Both the position numbers and the translations under genes were made by a program. DNA of 5,350 nt from Clostridia bacterium (GTDB lineage Bacteria; Bacillota; Clostridia; Oscillospirales; CAG-382): the NCBI GenBank assembly GCA_017560285.1, contig JAFYOG010000191.1:1-5350 (forward strand), read 5' to 3'. The notes below the pieces were generated by a model. The model saw nothing but the letters and a program-made list of their open reading frames with translations, had not been told where the DNA came from and searched no databases. Numbering within the stretch: the first letter of the stretch is position 1; every line of letters starts with the position of its first letter. Positions 1 to 4,925 of this stretch are shown here, piece by piece.

Positions 1-1237
1 AGAGCGAACCCAACATTACAAGGGGCATATTTTGTGTTTTGGCATATTCATACGCCTGCTCCACACCCTGCTGTATGCTGTTTGCGGGCAGGGCTTTTAC
101 CCCTTTTGCCGTAAATTCCGCTGCCAAAGCGTTTGCGGAAAGCGCACGGGGCGACGGCGGCGTGATTGTAAAGACCTTTTCTGCCAAGGGGGCAAGAATA
201 GAAACCATATCGCCGTAATCTTTATCTGCAAGAACACCCATAAGCAAAGCCACCCGGCTGCCGTCGTTACAGAAAAAGCCTTTTATGCTTTCTGCCGCGG
301 CGGTAACGCCCTGAATGTTATGGGAACCGTCGAACACCACGCAAGGGTCTTTGGACAAAAGCTCGAACCTTGCGCGCCAACGGGCGTTTGCCAAGCCTTC
401 GGCCACGTGGCTTACCCTGATAACAAAGCCCTGCTTATTAAGCATATGTACGGTTTCTAATACCGTGGCGGCGTTTTCGGGCTGATAGGCGCCGCAAAGA
501 GAAAGCTTAAGGTTAATATAAAAGGTATAACCGAATTCGGTACCGTCGATACCCATTTTATGTATTTTTAGCGTATCTAATCGGGTGCGAACCAATTCGC
601 TGTTACATTCTTTTGCTTTTTTAGATATAACCTCAAAGGCAATATCATCCCTGCCGCCGTATACCACGGGGCAATGGGGCTTGATTATTCCCGCCTTTTC
701 AACCGCGATTTCGGCAACGGTATTACCCAACACGGCGGAATGGTCGACGGCTATTCCTGTTATAACCGAAACCACGGGGGATTCGATTACGTTGGTGGAA
801 TCTAACCGACCGCCCATACCGACCTCTAACACAACAACGTCGCAACCGTTGTTTTTATAATAAAGGAAGGCTAATGCGGTGATAATCTCGAACTCGGTGG
901 GTTTATCCTCCATACCTTCGGCAATGGGCTTAATAATCTCTACAAGATCAGCAAGCTCGGTATCGGAAATAGGGTTGCCGTTAATTTGCATACGCTCGTT
1001 AAACCGAAGGATATAGGGCGAGGTGTAAAGCCCCACCTTGTAGCCCGCCGCCATAAGCACCGAATTTAGCATAGAGCAGGTAGAGCCCTTGCCGTTGGTG
1101 CCTGCCACGTGAATAAACCTTATACCCTTTTGCGGGTCGCCAAGCTTTTTAAGAAGCTCTTGGGTGCGGGAAAGGCCGGGGCGGGAGCCAAGCCATTCCA
1201 CCGAATGTATATATTGCAGTGCTTCGTCGTAGGTCAT
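1..1237 (-). CDS. folC: Bifunctional folylpolyglutamate/dihydrofolate synthase, C-terminus cut by window edge
   Basis: ATP-dependent cytoplasmic Mur-ligase-family enzyme that adds glutamate to folates (and often joins dihydropteroate to glutamate), trapping them in the cell. The frame is open from ATG 1235-1237 to the left edge, 412 codons. Seen in order: P-loop HVAGTNGKGST (residues 43-53), TSPYILRFNERM (72-83), EVGMGGRLDSTN (138-149), the ATP/Mg region around GIAVDHSAVLG (161-171) and the carbamylated-lysine-type region VEKAGIIK (179-186), then DGSHN (303-307) in the C-terminal domain. It ends PLVMLGSL, close to the usual family terminus, so perhaps only 10-20 residues are missing. The start is supported by GGGAG (1246-1250) seven bases upstream. 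That site lies inside the end of folT, whose stop is three bases before the ATG, so the two genes are surely cotranscribed. The identification is very secure; which of the two activities dominates cannot be read from the sequence. Confidence 0.96.
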   Translation of the reverse strand, partial: MTYDEALQYIHSVEWLGSRPGLSRTQELLKKLGDPQKGIRFIHVAGTNGKGSTCSMLNSVLMAAGYKVGLYTSPYILRFNERMQINGNPISDTELADLVEIIKPIAEGMEDKPTEFEIITALAFLYYKNNGCDVVVLEVGMGGRLDSTNVIESPVVSVITGIAVDHSAVLGNTVAEIAVEKAGIIKPHCPVVYGGRDDIAFEVISKKAKECNSELVRTRLDTLKIHKMGIDGTEFGYTFYINLKLSLCGAYQPENAATVLETVHMLNKQGFVIRVSHVAEGLANARWRARFELLSKDPCVVFDGSHNIQGVTAAAESIKGFFCNDGSRVALLMGVLADKDYGDMVSILAPLAEKVFTITPPSPRALSANALAAEFTAKGVKALPANSIQQGVEQAYEYAKTQNMPLVMLGSL

Positions 1238-1240
1238 ATT

Positions 1241-1765
1241 CTATCTCCCGAACGCAGAGGTAATGCGTTTGTTTTTTAGTATTATATATATAAGGTAGGC
1301 TTCTGCCAAGGAAATGCATAAATAAACGGGAATGCGAAGCAGGCAAAGCTGTATTGCATAGCTGTAAAAATACCACAAGCCAAAGGTCTTTATTACCATA
1401 GAGCCGATTATATGGGCGGGCAAAACCCCAAGCAAGGATTTTATAAAGCCCCTACCCTTTAGAACGTATTTAAACATAACCCCCGCAATAATACCCACCG
1501 CCGCCGCGCCAAGGGTGATAAAGGGGTTAACGCTGCCTGTGCTTGGGGCAGTAACAAGGTCTGCCGCCGCGCCAACGGCACCGCCGTAAACGGGGCCAAG
1601 CAGAGCCCCTGCCAAAATTACCGGCAGGTTATCGAATGTGATGCGGATTGCGCCGAAGGTTAAATAGGTTTTGCAAACCAACCCTATAAGCACGCTTAAC
1701 GCAGTTAACAGCGCGGCAAAAACGATTTTTTTGATTTCTTCCTTTTGATTGTAAGATTTTTTCAT
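1241..1765 (-). CDS. folT: ECF transporter S component, folate family (FolT)
   Basis: Predicted membrane-embedded substrate-capture subunit of an energy-coupling-factor importer; it works with the shared EcfA/A'/T module, which is not encoded here. The 174-residue length is normal for S components. A charged N-terminus (MKKSYNQKEEIKK) is followed by about six hydrophobic segments, beginning IVFAALLTALSVLIGLV. The S-component signature RITFDNLPVILAGALLGP lies near residues 41-58, followed by GAVGAAADLVTAP, typical of folate-family members. I chose ATG 1763-1765 because a perfect AGGAGG (1775-1780) sits nine bases upstream; a TTG three codons earlier (1772-1774) touches that site and is less likely. 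The folate assignment rests on three things: family resemblance, the THF riboswitch in its leader, and folC three bases downstream. The ribosome site and ATG are part of a 26-bp sequence duplicated upstream. Confidence 0.92.
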   Translation of the reverse strand: MKKSYNQKEEIKKIVFAALLTALSVLIGLVCKTYLTFGAIRITFDNLPVILAGALLGPVYGGAVGAAADLVTAPSTGSVNPFITLGAAAVGIIAGVMFKYVLKGRGFIKSLLGVLPAHIIGSMVIKTFGLWYFYSYAIQLCLLRIPVYLCISLAEAYLIYIILKNKRITSAFGR

Positions 1766-1788
1766 AAAAAACAACCTCCTCTCCCTGC
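1763..1788 (-). repeat. 26-bp direct repeat, folT-proximal copy (ribosome site plus ATG)
   Basis: This segment reads on the minus strand from GCAGGGAGAGG through the T-run to the folT ATG. It is identical over 26 bases to 1946-1971, at an offset of 183 bp. It contains the working AGGAGG and start codon of folT. The flanking bases differ on both sides (1762 versus 1945, and 1789 versus 1972), so the repeat is sharply bounded. Confidence 0.95.
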
Positions 1789-1945
1789 TCTAAACGCTTA
1801 CGCGTTCCACCGAAAAAACAATTTTCGGTGGGATGGCGGTTCGGTCATTCGCATCTCGCGCCGCAGAAGCGGCACTCGCGAACCGCAAAGGTGTATTTTT
1901 CGAGGCGCATGTCCCCGAAAAATACGGATTTTTAGATTGTATATG
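1789..1945 (-). repeat. 157-bp hairpin-rich unit between the direct repeats; possible dispersed palindromic element
   Basis: The unit holds three nested or successive inverted repeats. A 10-bp perfect stem 1807-1816/1822-1831 (CCACCGAAAA/TTTTCGGTGG) has a 5-nt loop. An 8-bp outer stem 1836-1843/1879-1886 (GCGGTTCG/CGAACCGC) encloses a 5-bp stem 1860-1864/1869-1873 with an AGAA loop. A 10-bp stem 1893-1902/1916-1925 (GTATTTTTCG/CGAAAAATAC) has a 13-nt loop. Such density is not expected in an ordinary leader. It resembles non-autonomous palindromic elements (MITE/REP-like), and the flanking 26-bp repeats could be an insertion-associated duplication. No transposase is encoded. Whether it is repeated elsewhere in the genome cannot be seen from this window. 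Confidence 0.6.
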
Positions 1946-1948
1946 CAT
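1790..1948 (-). CDS. 52-residue upstream ORF in the folT leader (coding status uncertain)
   Basis: ATG 1946-1948 has a perfect AGGAGG nine bases upstream, the identical initiation region to folT. The frame runs 52 codons to TAG at 1790-1792, ten bases before the folT ribosome site and 24 bases before its ATG, so ribosomes finishing it could reinitiate at folT. The peptide begins MHIQSKNPYFSGT and contains an Ala/Ser-rich middle. I see no transmembrane segment, signal peptide or known domain. The sequence is dictated largely by the inverted repeats of the surrounding unit, and a second minus-strand frame is also open across it, which argues that the ORF may be a by-product of the repeat. It may be translated without the peptide mattering. 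Confidence 0.35.
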   Translation of the reverse strand: MHIQSKNPYFSGTCASKNTPLRFASAASAARDANDRTAIPPKIVFSVERVSV

Positions 1949-1971
1949 AAAAAACAACCTCCTCTCCCTGC
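1946..1971 (-). repeat. 26-bp direct repeat, upstream copy (ribosome site plus ATG)
   Basis: Exact duplicate of 1763-1788. On the minus strand it gives AGGAGG (1958-1963), a nine-base spacer and ATG (1946-1948), which opens the 52-codon upstream frame. Before duplication this copy, which directly follows the candidate terminator, may have been the original folT translation start region. Confidence 0.95.
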
Positions 1972-1980
1972 ACATATAGC

Positions 1981-2014
1981 AAGAAAAGAAGGCTTTGGCG
2001 CAAAGGCGCAAACC
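1981..2014 (-). terminator. Candidate intrinsic terminator / riboswitch expression platform
   Basis: On the minus strand 2014-1991 folds as GGUUU-GCGC, loop CUUU, GCGC-(C)-AAA-(G)-CC, a GC-rich hairpin with two single-base bulges, followed by the U-rich run UUCUUUUCUU (1990-1981). It lies 16 bases after the THF aptamer, where an expression platform is expected. Its 3' arm CAAAGCC (1991-1997) is exactly complementary to GGCUUUG (2043-2049) in the 3' strand of aptamer helix P2, giving a ready antiterminator. The bulges and interrupted U-run make it a moderate, not strong, terminator. Confidence 0.6.
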
Positions 2015-2030
2015 GTATATTTTTGCCGTA

Positions 2031-2131
2031 TGAAGCGGGATGCAAAGCCCAAACCGCAAGCAAAACGCTTTTCGTTCGGCTGACAACTCCCCGTTCCGCC
2101 GACACTTTACGAATAGGCCTTTACTCTTCAA
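2031..2131 (-). promoter_or_regulatory. Tetrahydrofolate (THF) riboswitch aptamer, class I type
   Basis: A structured leader RNA that would bind reduced folate and turn down folT-folC. Read on the minus strand it carries the blocks I recall from characterised THF aptamers, in order: GAGUA, CGUAAAGUG, ACGGGGAGUUGUC, GAACGAA, GCGGU and GCAUC. Helices are visible: P1 UGAAG/CUUCA (2126-2130/2031-2035); P2 AAAGGCC/GGGCUUU with one mismatch (2116-2122/2044-2050); P3 UCGGC/GCCGA (2098-2102/2076-2080); and a local hairpin AAGC/GCUU with a 5-nt loop (2058-2070). The aptamer starts only a few bases after the predicted transcription start. Its position upstream of a folate-family ECF S component matches known THF riboswitch contexts. 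Confidence 0.9.
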
Positions 2132-2140
2132 TGTGCTTGA

Positions 2141-2169
2141 ATTATAGCACCCTACGGCATATATGTCAA
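2141..2169 (-). promoter_or_regulatory. Sigma-A promoter of the folT-folC operon
   Basis: Minus-strand TTGACA (plus 2164-2169) and TATAAT (plus 2141-2146) are separated by exactly 17 bp, and a TG one base before the -10 makes it an extended -10 as well. Both hexamers match the consensus perfectly. Transcription should begin near 2134, immediately before P1 of the THF aptamer, giving a leader of about 370 nt before folT. So strong a promoter fits a gene controlled after initiation by a riboswitch. Confidence 0.92.
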
Positions 2170-2256
2170 GTCCTTTTGGTTCCGAAAAATCTAAATATGG
2201 GTCTTAACAGCTTTGGCGAACGAAAACAGTAAATTTTCATAATTATTTCCCCCGAA

Positions 2257-2403
2257 TTATTTAATAAAAAGCACCGCGCCTGCGCCAAGAATTAAGGCGG
2301 ATTCTATGCACACCAGCGCGCCGCAGGGTAAAATTAGGCAGAGCATTACCCCTGCGCCGAAGGAAAGCGCCGCAACGCCCGCGGTTTTTGCAAAGCTACA
2401 CAC
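2257..2403 (-). CDS. Possible 48-residue small hydrophobic membrane protein
   Basis: A GTG at 2401-2403 opens 48 codons to TAA at 2257-2259. The product is MCSFAKTAG, then a hydrophobic stretch AALSFGAGVMLCLILPCGAL, then VCIESALILGAGAVLFIK, which reads as two short membrane segments with a Pro-Cys turn between them. This resembles the tiny two-segment membrane proteins common in clostridial genomes, but I do not recognise a named family. The ribosome site is modest: AAGGTG lies nine bases before the GTG. A TGA closes the frame just upstream, so this is the first usable start. It lies between the folT promoter and the divergent spore operon. Absence of a clear promoter and its short length keep confidence moderate; function unknown. 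Confidence 0.45.
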   Translation of the reverse strand: MCSFAKTAGVAALSFGAGVMLCLILPCGALVCIESALILGAGAVLFIK

Positions 2404-2456
2404 AAAAAATCACACCTTTCTTTGTTAGTTTATTCATAACAAGCCCAAAGGGTTAA

Positions 2457-2462
2457 TATAAT
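2457..2462 (+). promoter_or_regulatory. Possible -10 element for the sipL-dpaA-dpaB operon
   Basis: TATAAT occurs at 2457-2462 in an AT-rich part of the divergent gap. The corresponding -35 position reads TCATAA (2434-2439), a poor sigma-A match. A mother-cell sigma factor (sigma-E or sigma-K) would be expected for these genes, and TCATA upstream with an AT-rich -10 is loosely compatible with sigma-E, but I cannot assign it. A start near 2469 would leave only a short leader before the GAAAGGG at 2473-2479. Confidence 0.3.
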
Positions 2463-2555
2463 TATAAAAAAAGAAAGGGCGCGATTAAAATAGCTATCTC
2501 TACTTACGAAATTCCCGTTCCCCAAAGGGTTTTTGGGCTGAAAGCAGGTAAGGAT

Positions 2556-4031
2556 TTGGAATTTGATACCTCTCTTGCCGATTACTGCCCCGATATTGCA
2601 AGGCTTATTAGGGTGGATTGCACCCCCTTTGCCGAAAAATGGGTTACAGAGGGCGACAAGGCGGTGGTAAGCGGCAAGGCGGTTTACGACCTGCTTTACG
2701 AAACCGATTATAAAAACAAGCTGAAATATTGCAGCTTTACGCAGGATTTTAGCTGTACCGCACCTATCCCCCGTAATTTTAAAGGGGAGGCTTCGGTATT
2801 TGGCGAGGTAAGGTGCAAAAGAATTAACTGCAAGCTGTTAAGCCCCCGCAGAATTATTATTCGTTGTACCTTAGATGCAGATTTTGGGTTGGAAACCGAT
2901 ATTATGCTTAAAGCGGTGGCGGTTAACGAGGACGGCGAAAGCTTTTTCCAAAAAAAGAGCATTGATTTTTTGGGCAGAGCCCAATCGGTATGCGAAACCT
3001 TTAGGGTTAACGATACGGTAACCCTTTCCCAAGCCGAAAGGAACATAGGCGAGATTGTTTGCGGCAGGGTGGTTTTGCATTCCCCCCAAATTGTGCCCAC
3101 CGCAGGCAACGCAGAGATAAAAACCACCGCAAGCATTTTTGTGCTGTGCGAGGAGGAAGCGATGGAGGGCAAATATTTTTGCGTTACAAAAAGCCTGCCC
3201 GTAACCCTTAATATGCACAGCGACAGCATAGAGGATTTTAAAACGGTAAGTGCGGATATTTTCCCCCGCAACCCAAGCTTTACCGCCGACCTTGACCAAT
3301 ACGGCGAAAGCAGGGTGATAAAAACCGATTTTGAAATTTTTGCAAGGGCGTTAATTAAAGAGCCTAAATCCTATACCGTAGCCACCGACCTTTTTGAAAA
3401 AAGCTTTGACGGCGTTTGCGTTAACGCCACGGGGGATATTCCCAAAAATATGCCCTTGCCCGCCAACGGCTTTAGCATAGAAGCCAAGCTAACCGAGCTT
3501 TCGCCCCGCCCCGCAAGCATTTTGCAATGGGATATTCTTCCCTGCGATGCCGTTGCAGAGCCCTGGGTTGATGGCATTAAAATTAAAGGTGCTTTTAATT
3601 TATCGGTTTTGGCAGACACCGCCGAAGGGATTTACAGCTTTGACCAAGCAGTGCCTTTTGAGCAGGATATAGAGCTTAATTCACCCGCCGCGGAATACAG
3701 CCTGCAGGCGCAGGTGTTCCCCATAGAGGTTATGCCAAGCCTGCATTCCGACGGAAGCATTACCGCAAGAATTATCGCATCGGCAAAAATTGACCTTTGC
3801 TATAAAGAGGAAGAATGCTTTGTTGCCGACGTGGCAAAGCGCACCCCCGCCCAAGAAGCGTTAAGCGAGCCTACCTTAATTTACCGTTTTCCCCAAAAGG
3901 GCGAAACCCTTTGGGATATTGCAAAATCCTATAAAGCAGACCCCGAAAGTATTTTAAACGCCAATTTAGACAGCTTTGACGAAAACGGAGCCCTTTGCCT
4001 TGCCGCAAAGCCTGTTATTATAAAGCTTTAA
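2556..4031 (+). CDS. sipL: SipL-like spore morphogenetic protein: DUF3794 (SPOCS) domains plus C-terminal LysM
   Basis: Predicted mother-cell protein of the spore coat base. SipL of Clostridioides difficile binds SpoIVA through its LysM domain and is needed for coat attachment. Here the N-terminus has the DUF3794 hallmark LADYCPDIARL (residues 7-17 from TTG 2556). More beta-rich repeats follow near 110-210 and 275-380. A LysM domain occupies the last 50 residues (about 441-491: GETLWDIAKSYKADPESIL). There is no signal peptide, as expected for a mother-cell protein. The 491 residues match the SipL size range. The start is doubtful: TTG 2556 has AGG seven bases upstream, but the frame stays open back to 2457, and the upstream codons (TYEIPVPQRVFGLKAGKD) look like the beginning of the first domain. 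An AUU at 2484 or AUA at 2490 behind GAAAGGG would include them. It is followed 48 bp later by dpaA. The architecture is secure; exact orthology to sipL is inferred. Confidence 0.87.
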   Translation: MEFDTSLADYCPDIARLIRVDCTPFAEKWVTEGDKAVVSGKAVYDLLYETDYKNKLKYCSFTQDFSCTAPIPRNFKGEASVFGEVRCKRINCKLLSPRRIIIRCTLDADFGLETDIMLKAVAVNEDGESFFQKKSIDFLGRAQSVCETFRVNDTVTLSQAERNIGEIVCGRVVLHSPQIVPTAGNAEIKTTASIFVLCEEEAMEGKYFCVTKSLPVTLNMHSDSIEDFKTVSADIFPRNPSFTADLDQYGESRVIKTDFEIFARALIKEPKSYTVATDLFEKSFDGVCVNATGDIPKNMPLPANGFSIEAKLTELSPRPASILQWDILPCDAVAEPWVDGIKIKGAFNLSVLADTAEGIYSFDQAVPFEQDIELNSPAAEYSLQAQVFPIEVMPSLHSDGSITARIIASAKIDLCYKEEECFVADVAKRTPAQEALSEPTLIYRFPQKGETLWDIAKSYKADPESILNANLDSFDENGALCLAAKPVIIKL

Positions 4032-4045
4032 CCCTTTTGCGCTCT

Positions 4046-4068
4046 CTTACATATTTTAATAATGTAAG
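4046..4068 (+). other. Small hairpin overlapping the dpaA ribosome site
   Basis: CTTACAT (4046-4052) and ATGTAAG (4062-4068) form a perfect 7-bp stem with a 9-nt AT-rich loop in the sipL-dpaA spacer. The 3' arm includes the first bases of AAGGAGG (4066-4072), so the fold could partly mask the dpaA ribosome site. There is no U-run after it, so it is not a terminator. A chance AT-rich palindrome is possible. Confidence 0.4.
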
Positions 4069-4079
4069 GAGGGATGTTT

Positions 4080-4925
4080 ATGCAGATATGCATTGCAGGG
4101 GGGGATATGCGGGCTGTTTTTATGGCAAAGCTTTTTGCGAAAAGCGGATACCGCTGCGTTATGTTTGGGTTCGATAATACCGCTTGCCAAAAAAGCGGCG
4201 TTGAATTTACCAAGGATATAGCCCACGGTATGCAAAACAGCGCTGCGGTGATTTTGCCCTACCCCTGCAAAAAGGACGGCTTTTTGAACACTCCGTGCTC
4301 GGGCAGACGCATAGAAACCGATTCGGTTTTTGCCTTTGATGACGGCAAAAGGCTGTTTTTGGGCGGCGGGCTGCCCTATAAAGGGGAAAACGTTATAGAT
4401 TATTCCGCCCACGAGGATTTTCTGTGGTACAACGCCGTTCCCACAGCCGAGGGAGCGGTGGCGATTGCCATGGAAGAATTGGACACAACCGTATACGGCG
4501 CCGAAATTACGGTAGTGGGATACGGCAGAATAGGGAGCTATTTAACCCATATTCTGCAGGGCTTGGGTGCAAAGGTAACCGTGGTGGCACGAAACCGAAA
4601 AAGCAGGGCATCGGCAGAGGTTTTGGGTGCTTTTGCGGTGGGCTTCGAGGAAATTGAAGCACCGCTTTCCTGCGCAGATTTGGTTTTTAACACAGTGCCC
4701 GCCAAGGTTATTTCACACCGCGAGCTAAAAATTTTACCATCGGGGACGGCGATTATCGATCTGGCATCCCTCCCCGGCGGCGCCGACGAAAAGGAATGCC
4801 TGCAATACGGAATAAAGCTTATTAGGGCGTTGGGTCTGCCCGGACGGGTGGCACCTGCTTTTGCGGGGGAAGCTCTTTTTAAAACTATCCTTCCCATATT
4901 AAAAAGCAGGGGGATAACGCCTTGA
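4080..4925 (+). CDS. dpaA: Dipicolinate synthase subunit A
   Basis: DpaA (SpoVFA) with DpaB converts the dihydrodipicolinate-pathway intermediate to dipicolinic acid in the mother cell; the product is loaded into the spore core with calcium. The 281 residues are close to the family length. The N-terminal part begins MQICIAGGDMRAVFMAKLF with the family GGD motif. A Rossmann NAD(P)-binding fold follows, with GYGRIG (147-152) and the second strand VTVVARNRKS. Further conserved pieces are NTVPAKV (204-210), IDLASLPGG (226-234) and LPGRVAP (253-259). ATG 4080 is chosen because AAGGAGG (4066-4072) lies seven bases upstream; ATG 4074 is only one base from it. The stop TGA overlaps the dpaB start by four bases (TTGA), so the two are translationally coupled. 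The assignment is very secure. Confidence 0.95.
   Translation: MQICIAGGDMRAVFMAKLFAKSGYRCVMFGFDNTACQKSGVEFTKDIAHGMQNSAAVILPYPCKKDGFLNTPCSGRRIETDSVFAFDDGKRLFLGGGLPYKGENVIDYSAHEDFLWYNAVPTAEGAVAIAMEELDTTVYGAEITVVGYGRIGSYLTHILQGLGAKVTVVARNRKSRASAEVLGAFAVGFEEIEAPLSCADLVFNTVPAKVISHRELKILPSGTAIIDLASLPGGADEKECLQYGIKLIRALGLPGRVAPAFAGEALFKTILPILKSRGITP

Noticed and set aside
32..460. Plus-strand frame of 142 codons
   Set aside because: It lies antisense to folC, whose minus-strand translation shows all family motifs; the plus-strand product has no recognisable domain.
1807..1831. 10-bp hairpin as a second intrinsic terminator before folT
   Set aside because: On the transcribed minus strand it is followed by AACGCG rather than a U-run; the T-rich bases fall in the loop and stem.
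1763..1971. CRISPR array suggested by direct repeats
   Set aside because: Only two copies, a 157-bp spacer with internal palindromes, and the repeats encode a ribosome site and start codon.
1745..2083. Plus-strand frame of 112 codons across the folT leader
   Set aside because: It covers the riboswitch, terminator and palindromic unit; the product is low-complexity and repeats KKQPPLPA only because of the 26-bp DNA duplication.
1790..2131. Minus-strand 113-codon frame through the riboswitch
   Set aside because: Its proposed start lies inside the aptamer without a ribosome site; only the part from ATG 1948 has proper initiation signals.
2708..3299. Two minus-strand frames antisense to the SipL-like gene
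   Set aside because: They are shadows of a coding strand with clear DUF3794 and LysM content; no ribosome site or family resemblance.
4538..4897. Minus-strand frame antisense to dpaA
   Set aside because: The plus-strand Rossmann and DpaA motifs span the same bases; the antisense product has no recognisable features.
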